Shown here one piece after another: positions 10,172 to 19,189 of a DNA stretch of 64,000 nucleotides; within the stretch, counting starts at the first letter, position 1, and every line of letters starts with the position of its first letter. The stretch comes from an uncultured Prochlorococcus sp. (GTDB lineage Bacteria; Cyanobacteriota; Cyanobacteriia; PCC-6307; Cyanobiaceae), in the NCBI GenBank assembly GCA_902620895.1, contig CACNJU010000007.1, positions 1 through 64,000 on the forward strand. Direction: 5' to 3'. The notes beneath the pieces were generated by a model. It had not been told where the DNA came from. It was given only the letters and a program-made list of their open reading frames with translations, and searched no databases. The position numbers and the translations under genes are program-made.

Positions 10172-10735
10172 ATGTGCAATAAAAACCTTATAAGAAGATC
10201 TATTTTTAAAGAAAAAATATCTGAGTTAAAGTCAAAAAAATTTAGTTTCGAAATAAATAGAATTGAGCTTCCAAATGGACATGAAGGTGAATATGGATAC
10301 ATTAAACATCCTGGGGCAGCATTAGCAGTACCTATTACAAAAGACAATAAAGTTATCATTCTTCGGCAATATAGATTTGCTGTTTCAAGGTATTTATTAG
10401 AATTTCCAGCAGGTACATTAGAAATAGGTGAAACACCTATTAATTCAATTCAAAGAGAAATACAAGAAGAGACTGGATTTAGTGCAGACAAATGGGATGA
10501 ACTAGGAACTCTTGTCCCTGCTCCTGGTTATGCAGATGAAGAAATTTATTTATTTTTAGCTCGTGATTTAAACAAACTCAATTCCGAGGTTAAAGGAGAT
10601 TTAGATGAAGATATTGAAGTATTAATTTTAGATCCAGACGAACTAGATAATCTTATTTCTAGTGGGGATGAAATTCTAGACGCAAAAACCGTGACGGCTT
10701 GGTTTAGAGCTAAACAATTTTTAGATAAATTATGA
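10172..10735 (+). CDS. Nudix hydrolase (ADP-ribose pyrophosphatase-like)
   Basis: The 187-residue protein contains a full Nudix box, AGTLEIGETPINSIQREIQE followed by ETGF, with the metal-binding REIQEE glutamates. The upstream VIILRQYRFAVSRYLLEFPA is typical of ADP-ribose and ADP-sugar pyrophosphatases. It overlaps the photolyase start by four bases (ATGA), so the two are coupled. Substrate preference is inferred from the family only. Confidence 0.9.
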   Translation: MCNKNLIRRSIFKEKISELKSKKFSFEINRIELPNGHEGEYGYIKHPGAALAVPITKDNKVIILRQYRFAVSRYLLEFPAGTLEIGETPINSIQREIQEETGFSADKWDELGTLVPAPGYADEEIYLFLARDLNKLNSEVKGDLDEDIEVLILDPDELDNLISSGDEILDAKTVTAWFRAKQFLDKL

Positions 10736-12168
10736 ATAAACCTAGAATACTTTTTTGGCATAGAAAGGATTTAAGAATATTTGATAATCAAGCTTTAATC
10801 AAAGCATTTTCATTATCAAATGCTATTACTTCAACTTATATATTTGATAAAAATTACTCACACGATTTCAATGCGAGTTCAAGAGCTTGGTTTCTAGGAA
10901 ATTCACTTCAAGAATTAGGAAATAATTGGAAAAAAATGGGAAGTAGATTAATCATGGAAGAGGGAGATCCGGTATTAATAATTCCTCAATTAGCAAAGAA
11001 AATAGATGCTAAATTTGTTTTTTGGAATAGATCAATTGAACCTTATGAAATTAATCGCGATTTAAAAATAAAAAAAAATTTAGAAGAACAAAATATTCAA
11101 GTTATTGAAACTTGGGATCACTTATTAATAGAACCTTTGAAAATATTTTCCGGAAATAATAAACCTTATTCAGTTTACGGGCCTTTTTATAAAAATCTTA
11201 AATCAAAAATGAATTTATTAGGTCCATATGACCAAGATAAAGTTTTTTTCCAGTTTATAGATATAGATAATAAACTCAAAGAAAATAAGACAATAAATTC
11301 ATCTGATTCGATTCTTGAGAAATTTATCAAAAATATCAAATTTCCTGGTTCGAATATTTGTCCATGTAGACCTGGAGAGAATGCTGCAGAAACATTATTA
11401 GAAAACTTCATTAACGAAAAAAAAATATATTCTTATAATTCTGCAAGAGATTTTCCCTCCCATAATGGGACCTCTTTTCTAAGTGCATCTCTCAGATTCG
11501 GCACCATTAGCATTAGAAAAATTTGGAACGCCACATTAAATTTAAATTCAGATTTTGCAAATCAAGGAAATTATCTATCAATTGAAACTTGGCAAAAAGA
11601 ACTTGTTTGGCGTGAATTTTATCAACATTGCTTATTCCATTTCCCAGAGCTAGAGAAAGGTCCATATAGAAAAAAATGGGATCACTTTCCATGGCAAAAC
11701 AATAATGAATGGTTTCAGCAGTGGAGCAACGGAGAAACCGGAGTACCTATAGTTGATGCCGCAATGCGTCAACTAAATAGTACTGGCTGGATGCATAACA
11801 GATGTAGGATGATAGTCGCTTCATTTCTGGTAAAAGATCTCATATGCAATTGGCAAATGGGCGAGAAAAAATTTATGGAGACTTTGGTTGATGGAGACTT
11901 AGCTGCAAATAATGGAGGATGGCAGTGGAGCGCCAGTAGCGGTATGGATCCAAAACCACTTAGAATTTTTAATCCATATACCCAAGCAAAAAAATTTGAT
12001 CCTATTTGCGAATATATAAAATATTGGATTCCTGAATTATCTAACGTGTCAAATTCAGAATTATTAAATGGGGAGATATCTAATTTAGAAAAAAATAATT
12101 ATTCAAGCCCAATTGTCAATCACAACATACAACAAAGATTATTTAAATCACTTTATGCTGAAATTTGA
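10732..12168 (+). CDS. phrB: Deoxyribodipyrimidine photolyase (class I)
   Basis: Photolyase uses blue light and FADH- to split UV-induced pyrimidine dimers. The 478-residue protein has the N-terminal alpha/beta antenna domain (ILFWHRKDLRIFDNQAL). The C-terminal FAD domain has WQKELVWREFYQHCLF, GVPIVDAAMRQLNSTGWMHN, WQWSASSGMDPKPLRIFNPY and the end of the FAD fold at TQAKKFDP. Length is normal. It shares ATGA with the Nudix gene, and its 3' end overlaps the convergent aminotransferase by 16 bases. Confidence 0.95.
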   Translation: MNKPRILFWHRKDLRIFDNQALIKAFSLSNAITSTYIFDKNYSHDFNASSRAWFLGNSLQELGNNWKKMGSRLIMEEGDPVLIIPQLAKKIDAKFVFWNRSIEPYEINRDLKIKKNLEEQNIQVIETWDHLLIEPLKIFSGNNKPYSVYGPFYKNLKSKMNLLGPYDQDKVFFQFIDIDNKLKENKTINSSDSILEKFIKNIKFPGSNICPCRPGENAAETLLENFINEKKIYSYNSARDFPSHNGTSFLSASLRFGTISIRKIWNATLNLNSDFANQGNYLSIETWQKELVWREFYQHCLFHFPELEKGPYRKKWDHFPWQNNNEWFQQWSNGETGVPIVDAAMRQLNSTGWMHNRCRMIVASFLVKDLICNWQMGEKKFMETLVDGDLAANNGGWQWSASSGMDPKPLRIFNPYTQAKKFDPICEYIKYWIPELSNVSNSELLNGEISNLEKNNYSSPIVNHNIQQRLFKSLYAEI

Positions 12169-13358
12169 ATTTCTTCTATACAATTCTTTAAAACTTTATT
12201 TAAATTTTCTGCTACATAAACTTGCTCTTCATAAGAAATTTCAGGAAACATTGGAAGACTAAGAACTTCTGTACAAATTCTCTCTGTATTGATTAGTGTT
12301 GTTCTAGAAAAATTTTTATTTTTATAAGCTATTTGCGCGTGTATTGGAATTGGATAATAAATAATTGAATTAATACCTTTTTCAAAAAGTTGTTGTTTTA
12401 CCAAATTCCTTAAGGAATAGTATTTTTTGCAATCAGTATCAAATAAATTTGAAAAATCTTCATTTAAAAAATATTTATCGTTTCTTAATTTGATTACAAA
12501 TTGATTCCAAGAATGGGAAATTGAATCAGAACTAATTTTTGGAAAACTAATAAATGGATTTTTTTCTAATAAATCAAGGTAATTATTAGCAATTTTTTGG
12601 CGATTATTAATCCACTTAGAAATATATTTAATTTTAATGTTTAATATGGCAGCTTGAATGGTATCAAGTCTGCTGTTATATCCAATTTGGGTATGATGAT
12701 ATCTTATTGGGCTGCCATGAACAGCCAGTTCTCTAATTTTTTTTGCAATCTTCTGATCTGAAGTTGTTACTGCTCCACCATCTCCAGCAGCTCCTAAATT
12801 TTTAGTAGGGAAAAAGCTAAAACAGCCTATATCACCGATACTACCAACTTTAGAAGTTTCCCACATTGTGCATGTTGCTTGAGCACAATCTTCGATTACT
12901 TTTAAGTCATATTTCTTGGCCAAAGATTTTATTAAGGTCATATTCACTGCATTACCAAATAGATGAACTGGCATAATTGCCTTGGTATTAGAATTTATTT
13001 CTTGTTCTATTAGTTCAGTATTAATGAGATAAGTTTCTGGATCTATATCTACCAAAACAGGATTAGCACCAACTGCACTAATAGCCTCTGCAGTTGCAAA
13101 AAAGCTAAATGATGAGGTAATAACTTCATCACCCACACCAATATCTAATGCTCGCAAAGCTAATACTAAAGCATCAGTTCCACTATTACATCCAATAGTA
13201 TTTTCAACACCAATCAGATGTGAAAAACTCTCCTCAAATCTAGCAATTTCTTGTCCTCCAATATACTGACCCCCTTTTAAAACTTTAGAAACCTCACTCT
13301 CAATTTCGGAGCCAATTTCCTGGAACTGCCTATCTAGAGTAAATGGAGGTATCTGCAT
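12153..13358 (-). CDS. DegT/DnrJ/EryC1/StrS aminotransferase
   Basis: This 401-residue PLP enzyme belongs to the sugar aminotransferase family that adds amino groups to nucleotide-linked keto-sugars. Visible landmarks are GCNSGTDALVLALRALDIG, the PLP aspartate in VIEDCAQATC and the PLP-binding lysine in GCFSFFPTKNLGAAGDGGA. HSWNQFVIKL and YYPIPIHAQ occur in the C-terminal domain. A role in cell-surface polysaccharide is likely, but no glycosyltransferase neighbours support a specific pathway. The start is ATG 13356-13358. Confidence 0.9.
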   Translation of the reverse strand: MQIPPFTLDRQFQEIGSEIESEVSKVLKGGQYIGGQEIARFEESFSHLIGVENTIGCNSGTDALVLALRALDIGVGDEVITSSFSFFATAEAISAVGANPVLVDIDPETYLINTELIEQEINSNTKAIMPVHLFGNAVNMTLIKSLAKKYDLKVIEDCAQATCTMWETSKVGSIGDIGCFSFFPTKNLGAAGDGGAVTTSDQKIAKKIRELAVHGSPIRYHHTQIGYNSRLDTIQAAILNIKIKYISKWINNRQKIANNYLDLLEKNPFISFPKISSDSISHSWNQFVIKLRNDKYFLNEDFSNLFDTDCKKYYSLRNLVKQQLFEKGINSIIYYPIPIHAQIAYKNKNFSRTTLINTERICTEVLSLPMFPEISYEEQVYVAENLNKVLKNCIEEIQISA

Positions 13359-13411
13359 AGTAAATATATTAACCCTTAACCATATTTCTATGGGTAAAAA
13401 AATTTTTTAAT

Positions 13412-14010
13412 TCATTTAAACCAACTTGGTTCTTTACCAGGAGTCCATTTTATATTACAGCCTAAAGAAGGCATCTGATTTGAAGGATAAGAATTATCTT
13501 GATTCAAATCTTTTACGGCAGAGCGCAAATCTTTTCCAGATAGAGGGATATTATTACCTGGTCTACTATCGTCTAATTGGCCATGATAATACAATAAAAA
13601 ATCACCATCTCCTTCATTTGAAAAAAGATAAAAATCTGGGGTGCAAGCAGCTTTTAAATTCTTAGCAAAATTTTGATTTTCATCATATAGATAAGGGAAC
13701 TCCATCCCTGTTTTTGTGCTTGTAATCTCAAATTTTTAGGAGAATCTGAAGGATGAATGACAATATCATTACTAGAAATTGCAACTGTTTGAACTGTATT
13801 TTCAATTTCTTTACTTAAGGTGAAAATTTGATTCTCAATATATTTAACAAATGGGCAATGGGCACAAATAAACATTAAAAGTAAATGCCGATTATCTAGA
13901 TTATGAGAATTAAAATATTCATTTTTTGAAGAATTAGCATTTAACATTTCGAAATTCGGTAATTGAAAACCTAATTCCAAAACCATAGAATTTGTTCTTA
14001 CCATGTTCAA
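13412..14010 (-). pseudogene. Thioredoxin-fold (AhpC/TSA-like) gene split by a one-base frameshift
   Basis: Two overlapping frames encode one protein. The N-terminal part (14010-13700) has the thioredoxin-like MFICAHCPFVKYIENQIF with a CxxC motif and ends properly at QAQKQGW. The C-terminal part continues in another frame from EFPYLYDENQNFAKNLKAAC to NIKWTPGKEPSWFK (stop at 13412). On the minus strand the junction reads GGATGGAGTTC; one extra G (TGG GAG TTC) would restore QKQGWEFPYLYD and an intact protein of about 199 residues. Cyanobacteria carry intact versions of this thioredoxin/peroxiredoxin-like protein. This is either a recent frameshift or a sequencing error. Confidence 0.85.
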
Positions 14011-14108
14011 GTAAAAAATCTTTTATATTTGAAAATTATTGTATATTTTGCAGTAATCCGTAAAGATAGGTACTTTTATATAGGAGAATAATAGAAATAA
14101 TAAACAAA

Positions 14109-14891
14109 ATGCTTCTAAATCTAACTGGCAAGAAAATTCTTGTTACGGGAATTGCCAACAATCGTTCAATAGCATGGGGTATCGCTCAACAACTTTCAAA
14201 AGCTGGCGCAGAACTTGGAATCACATATTTGCCTGATGAAAAGGGAAGATTCGAGTCTAAAGTTAGGGAACTCACTGAACCTTTAAACCCATCATTATTT
14301 TTACCTCTTGATGTTCAAAATCCAGCTCAAATTGAAGAAATCTTTAAAAATATAAAGGACAATTGGGGGCAAATTGACGGATTAGTTCACTGCCTAGCAT
14401 TTGCAGGACGCGATGAATTGATTGGAGATTATAGTGCTACCACTTCAGAGGGTTTTGATAGGGCTCTTAATATAAGTGCGTATTCGTTAGCACCTTTATG
14501 TAAAGCAGCAAAACCACTTTTTAGTGATGGTGCTGGAGTTGTCTCATTAACTTATTTAGGTTCAGAAAGGGCGATTCCTAACTATAACGTGATGGGAGTT
14601 GCTAAAGCAGCTTTAGAAGCTTCAGTAAGATATCTTTCTGCAGAACTTGGTCCCGAAAAACAAGTCAGAGTTAACGCAATAAGTGCTGGGCCTATAAGAA
14701 CACTTGCGAGTTCTGCTATAGGTGGCATTTTAGAAATGATTCACAATGTTGAAGAAAAGGCTCCTTTACGCAGAACAGTCACACAAACAGAAGTAGGTAA
14801 TACAGCTGCTTTTTTATTAAGTGATCTCTCTAGCGGCATTTCAGGCCAAACAATTTATGTTGATGCGGGTTACTGCATTAATGGAATGTAA
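14109..14891 (+). CDS. fabI: Enoyl-[acyl-carrier-protein] reductase (NADH)
   Basis: FabI catalyses the last reduction of each fatty-acid elongation cycle. The 260-residue short-chain dehydrogenase fold has the atypical cofactor loop VTGIANNRSIAWGIAQQLSK. The FabI active site is YNVMGVAKAALEASVRYLS (Tyr-x6-Lys), followed by VRVNAISAGPIRTLASSAI and the C-terminal SGISGQTIYVDAGYCINGM. It starts at ATG 14109, 20 bases before hisB on the same strand. Confidence 0.97.
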   Translation: MLLNLTGKKILVTGIANNRSIAWGIAQQLSKAGAELGITYLPDEKGRFESKVRELTEPLNPSLFLPLDVQNPAQIEEIFKNIKDNWGQIDGLVHCLAFAGRDELIGDYSATTSEGFDRALNISAYSLAPLCKAAKPLFSDGAGVVSLTYLGSERAIPNYNVMGVAKAALEASVRYLSAELGPEKQVRVNAISAGPIRTLASSAIGGILEMIHNVEEKAPLRRTVTQTEVGNTAAFLLSDLSSGISGQTIYVDAGYCINGM

Positions 14892-14911
14892 ACTAAGTTT
14901 TTTGCATAAAA

Positions 14912-15517
14912 ATGTCATCTCTAAGGCAATCTGAAATAAAAAGAAAAACGAATGAAACAGATATTTCTGTATTTATAAACTTAGATGGAAATGGAATTTC
15001 TGAGATTAATACCGGGATACCATTCTTAGATCATATGCTTCATCAAATATCCAGTCATGGTTTGTTTGATTTAAAAATAAAAGCAATTGGAGATACCTAT
15101 ATTGATGATCATCATACAAATGAAGATGTAGGAATCGCATTAGGCAAAGCATTTTCAAAAGCCTTGGGAGAAAGAAAAGGAATAAGCAGATTTGGACATT
15201 TCTTTGCCCCATTAGATGAAGCATTAGTTCAAGTCACTTTAGACTGCTCTGGTAGACCGCATCTATCTTATGATCTCCAATTAAAAGCCCCTAGAATAGG
15301 AAATTATGATACTGAACTAGTAAGAGAGTTTTTTATTGCCTTTGTAAATAACAGCGGTATTACTCTTCATATTAATCAAATACGAGGAAGTAATTCACAC
15401 CACATAGTTGAGGCGTGCTTTAAAGCTTTTTCAAGAGCAATGAGAATGGCTACCGAGATAGATCCAAGAAGATCTGATTCAATTCCAAGCAGTAAAGGAA
15501 TGTTAGAAAAACAATAA
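14912..15517 (+). CDS. hisB: Imidazoleglycerol-phosphate dehydratase
   Basis: HisB converts imidazoleglycerol phosphate to imidazoleacetol phosphate in histidine synthesis. The 201-residue protein is the monofunctional form found in cyanobacteria and plants. The two duplicated metal-binding motifs are visible: [14 protein letters not shown] and [26 protein letters not shown] and [13 protein letters not shown] are also typical. It is likely cotranscribed with fabI. Confidence 0.97.
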   Translation: MSSLRQSEIKRKTNETDISVFINLDGNGISEINTGIPFLDHMLHQISSHGLFDLKIKAIGDTYIDDHHTNEDVGIALGKAFSKALGERKGISRFGHFFAPLDEALVQVTLDCSGRPHLSYDLQLKAPRIGNYDTELVREFFIAFVNNSGITLHINQIRGSNSHHIVEACFKAFSRAMRMATEIDPRRSDSIPSSKGMLEKQ

Positions 15518-15589
15518 AATAGGAATTTTTTCGAATCAGCCACAATTCAGTTGATTTTTGGCGAAGATAGAAAGAGTGATTATTTTGTT

Positions 15590-17074
15590 GTGACTAATTT
15601 ACAAGATAAAAAAATTGATAAATTTAATATTTTTAAAAAAGAAGATTGGTCAAGTGCTTATCAAAATGTAGAAAAGGAGCTAACTAAAGAGCCTCTAAAA
15701 ATTAGCAAAGGTAATAATATTAAAAATTTAAATGGAACATTATTAAGAAATGGACCGGGAATATTAGAGAGAGGTGGACAATGGGTTCATCATCCATTTG
15801 ATGGTGATGGGATGATAACATCTATAAAATTCGAAAATGGTCAGCCATTTTTAACAAATAGATTTGTTAAAACTAAAGGCTATTTGGAAGAAGAAAAAAT
15901 AGATAAATTTATTTATAGAGGTGTTTTTGGAACACAAAAAAATGGAGGAATTTTAAATAATGCATTAGATCTAAAATTCAAGAATATCGCTAATACACAT
16001 GTCATTAAATTAGGAGATGAAATTCTCGCATTATGGGAAGCAGCAGGTCCACATGCAATGGATCCTGATAGTCTTGAAACTATTGGTTTAACAACATTAA
16101 AAGGAGTACTAAAGCCCAACGAAGCATTCAGTGCTCATCCAAAAACAGACCTAAACTCAAATGCATCTTCAGAACTTTTAGTGACTTTTGGAGTACAGAC
16201 CGGGCCAAAAAGTACCATTAGATTAATGGAATTTGATAATGCTGGTAAAAATTCTGGAGAGCTAATTTTTGACAGAAAAGATACCTTTAATGGCTTTGCA
16301 TTCCTTCATGATTTCGCGATTACAACTAATTGGGCCATATTTTTACAGAATGCTATTGATTTTAATCCTCTTCCATTCGTAATGGGTCAAAGAGGAGCAG
16401 CACAGTGTCTAAAGTCAAACCCAAATAAAAAGGCAAAGTTTTTTATCATCCCCAGAGAAAGTGGATTATTTAGAGGACAGCCTCCTTTAACAATAGATGC
16501 TCCAGAAGGATTCGTTTTTCATCATGTAAACGCATTTGAAAAAGATTCCAAAATCGTATTAGATAGTATTTTTTATGATGATTTCCCATCAGTTGGTCCA
16601 GACGAGAATTTTAGGGATATTGACTTTGATAAATATCCAGAAGGAAAACTGAAAAGATCAATTATCGATCTAAAGACAAAAACTTGTGAACTTGAAACTT
16701 TCAGTGAACAATGTTGTGAATTTGCTGTTGTTAATCCTAAAAACTTAGGATTAAAAGCAACTTTTAGTTGGATGGCAAGCACATCTCAAAAGCTGGGGAA
16801 CGCTCCACTTCAAGCAATAAAAAAAATAGATTTAACTTCTAAGGAAGAGATTTCTTGGTCAGCAGGCCCAAGTGGATTTGTTAGTGAACCGATTATGGTT
16901 CCATCAGAAAACTCTTCAAAAGAAGATGAGGGATTTTTATTTATACTTCTATGGAACGGAGAAAGAAGAGGAAGCGATTTAGTGATATTAGACGCAAAAG
17001 ACTTAAAAGAATTAGCTGTTTATGAATTACCCATTTCAATTCCTCATGGCCTTCATGGATCTTGGGTTAATTGA
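15590..17074 (+). CDS. Carotenoid cleavage oxygenase (RPE65/CCD family)
   Basis: This non-heme iron oxygenase cleaves carotenoids or apocarotenoids. The four-histidine iron site is represented by segments such as SAHPKTD, FLHDFAIT, FHHVNAFE and, at the C-terminus, PHGLHGSWVN. The N-terminal signature is GTLLRNGPGILERGGQWVHH followed by PFDGDGM. GTG 15590 (495 residues) is preferred, giving MTNLQDKK; a TTG at 15551 in the same frame would add 13 residues. Neither start has a strong ribosome site. The substrate cannot be told from sequence alone. Confidence 0.9.
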   Translation: MTNLQDKKIDKFNIFKKEDWSSAYQNVEKELTKEPLKISKGNNIKNLNGTLLRNGPGILERGGQWVHHPFDGDGMITSIKFENGQPFLTNRFVKTKGYLEEEKIDKFIYRGVFGTQKNGGILNNALDLKFKNIANTHVIKLGDEILALWEAAGPHAMDPDSLETIGLTTLKGVLKPNEAFSAHPKTDLNSNASSELLVTFGVQTGPKSTIRLMEFDNAGKNSGELIFDRKDTFNGFAFLHDFAITTNWAIFLQNAIDFNPLPFVMGQRGAAQCLKSNPNKKAKFFIIPRESGLFRGQPPLTIDAPEGFVFHHVNAFEKDSKIVLDSIFYDDFPSVGPDENFRDIDFDKYPEGKLKRSIIDLKTKTCELETFSEQCCEFAVVNPKNLGLKATFSWMASTSQKLGNAPLQAIKKIDLTSKEEISWSAGPSGFVSEPIMVPSENSSKEDEGFLFILLWNGERRGSDLVILDAKDLKELAVYELPISIPHGLHGSWVN

Positions 17075-17076
17075 AT

Positions 17077-17652
17077 TTAAGAAAAAATTTCAATTAAATC
17101 TGGAATAATTTTTTTTAATGCTTTGCCTCTATGACTACACAAGTCTTTAATATCAGAATTCATTTCTGCGAAAGTTAATCTAGTAGAACTCTCCTCAAAA
17201 ATTGGGTCATACCCAAAACCACTTTTTCCTCTGGGGTTTAAAATAATATTGCCATGACATTTGGCCTCAGATTCAATAATCACTTCACCATTTGGTGAAC
17301 AAACACAAATATTAGCAATAAAGAAAGCACTTCTATTTTGAACTCCATCAAGTTCTCTTAAAACTCGTTCAATTCTCTTCTGATCATTTTCTGCATATCT
17401 AGATGAGTAAATGCCAGGCTTACCACCTAGTGCTTCAATACAAATTCCTGAATCATCTGCTATTGAATAATTATTCGTTTTTCTCGAAACTGCACTCGCT
17501 TTTTTAATTGCATTATCTCTAAATGTCTGTCCATCCTCTTCAACTTCTAGTGATTCTGGCTGGAGTAATAATTTACAATTAACTTCAGCAAGCAATTTCT
17601 TATATTCTTCAATTTTACCTTTATTCTTACTAGCTAAATATAAATTTTTCAT
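17077..17652 (-). CDS. rdgB: Non-canonical purine NTP pyrophosphatase (RdgB/HAM1)
   Basis: This enzyme hydrolyses dITP, ITP and XTP to keep deaminated purines out of nucleic acids. Typical motifs are LASKNKGKIEEYKKLL, SIADDSGICIEALGGKPGIY, SSRYAEN and GKSGFGYDPIFEE. From ATG 17650-17652 the protein has 191 residues; the open frame extends 13 codons upstream into the mutase gene, but MKNLYLASKNKGK is the natural start. It lies two bases after the mutase stop. Confidence 0.95.
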   Translation of the reverse strand: MKNLYLASKNKGKIEEYKKLLAEVNCKLLLQPESLEVEEDGQTFRDNAIKKASAVSRKTNNYSIADDSGICIEALGGKPGIYSSRYAENDQKRIERVLRELDGVQNRSAFFIANICVCSPNGEVIIESEAKCHGNIILNPRGKSGFGYDPIFEESSTRLTFAEMNSDIKDLCSHRGKALKKIIPDLIEIFS

Positions 17653-17654
17653 AC

Positions 17655-19109
17655 TTATTTTCCTGCCAAATTTATAAATTCTTGACCCCACTCTAATACC
17701 TCAATTAGATAAGATTCTTTTGGTGCTTCACAATATAACCTTAAAAGAGGTTCCGTCCCTGAAAACCTAAAAAGAAGCCAAAAATTTTTATCAATTCTCA
17801 ATTTTATTCCATCAATTTTTGAGATACTTTTTAACTTGTGATTATTAATATTCTGAGGAATATTATCAATTATAAATTCTTTTACGTTATTTTTTTCTGA
17901 CTGATTTGGAAATTTAATATCAATTCTTTTATAAAAACTTGGCCCAAAATTTTCTTGAATTTCATCTAAGGTTTCATATAAATATTGAGATTTTTCAGCA
18001 ATTCCATTTAATAAAACCATCGCTGCATATAGAGCATCTCTTTCAGGCATAAAGTCACCAAAACCAACTCCCCCAGATTCCTCTCCTCCAATAAATATTT
18101 TTTCTTTAATCATTTTTTCAGCAATATATTTAAAGCCAACTGGAAGTTCAGAAACATCTCTATTTTGACTCTCTGATATATTTTTAATAATATCTGAACC
18201 ACTAACAGTCTTTAAAACTGGATAAGAATTATTTTTAATTTCGCCCAAATAGCTAATAAAGTATGGGAGTAAATCTTGAGTACTAGAGTATCTTCCTTTT
18301 TCATCAATTGCCGCAATTCTATCACCATCACCATCAAATATAATTCCTAAAGTTTGCACTTCATTTGTTGAATTTTTCATTAGTATTTGTTTTAGATCAT
18401 CTGCATAATTCAATAGAGGCTCAGGAGGCTTTCCTCCAAAAAAAGGATCAGCATCTTTCCTGATTTCTGAAATAACATCTAATTCATTAGAAGCAAAAAT
18501 CTCAGCCATACAATTTGCAGCTGAACCATGCATAGAATCTACAAAAATTCTCAATTTCATTTTTTTTAATCTCTTGGAAATATAGGCAATATCAAAAAGG
18601 GATTTAATTCTATCTAAATGAAATTTCTTAATATCTACCAATTGATTAACACCATCTATTTTTTCAATTGAATTTCCAAGCATTAATCTTTTTTCAACTT
18701 CACTTGTAAAAGATTCGTCAACAGAACATCCATTAAAGCTCTTTATTTTCAGACCTAGCCAATTATATGGATTATGACTTGCTGTAATTACTAACGCTCC
18801 AAGACAACCGACTTCTTTGGCATAGAAACTACAAGAGGGTGTTGTAACAAAGCTATCAGATAAGATCGGTTCGAAACCACATCCTCTTACAAAAGGCACT
18901 ATTTGCTTGGCGAATTCACAAGCCATAAATCTGCGATCATATCCAATAATAATTTTCTTTGAATTAACTTCTTTATAGTATTGATAATGCAACTCCTGAC
19001 ATGCAGCGACAACAACTCTTGAAAGATTGGACAGGTTAAAGTCAAAACCAATAATTCCTCTCCAACCATCAGTTCCAAATTTTATCTTGTCTAATTTATC
19101 AGCTGTCAA
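17655..19109 (-). CDS. Phosphoglucomutase/phosphomannomutase family protein
   Basis: This alpha-D-phosphohexomutase interconverts 1- and 6-phosphates of hexoses. The 484-residue protein shows the phosphoserine loop ITASHNPYNWLGLKIKS and the metal-binding FDGDGDRIAAID. The sugar-specificity loop is GGEESGGVGFGDF, and the phosphate-binding loop is LFRFSGTEPLLRLY. The GEESGG loop favours a phosphoglucomutase-like role; glmM is a separate gene in this window. It starts at a TTG and is cotranscribed with rdgB. Confidence 0.92.
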   Translation of the reverse strand: MTADKLDKIKFGTDGWRGIIGFDFNLSNLSRVVVAACQELHYQYYKEVNSKKIIIGYDRRFMACEFAKQIVPFVRGCGFEPILSDSFVTTPSCSFYAKEVGCLGALVITASHNPYNWLGLKIKSFNGCSVDESFTSEVEKRLMLGNSIEKIDGVNQLVDIKKFHLDRIKSLFDIAYISKRLKKMKLRIFVDSMHGSAANCMAEIFASNELDVISEIRKDADPFFGGKPPEPLLNYADDLKQILMKNSTNEVQTLGIIFDGDGDRIAAIDEKGRYSSTQDLLPYFISYLGEIKNNSYPVLKTVSGSDIIKNISESQNRDVSELPVGFKYIAEKMIKEKIFIGGEESGGVGFGDFMPERDALYAAMVLLNGIAEKSQYLYETLDEIQENFGPSFYKRIDIKFPNQSEKNNVKEFIIDNIPQNINNHKLKSISKIDGIKLRIDKNFWLLFRFSGTEPLLRLYCEAPKESYLIEVLEWGQEFINLAGK

Positions 19110-19189
19110 ATTTGAAATTTCCTTGATTTCTTTTAATTATCTATACTAATTTATATGAGTAAATTTTAAAACCGCCCTTAAATAATAAT

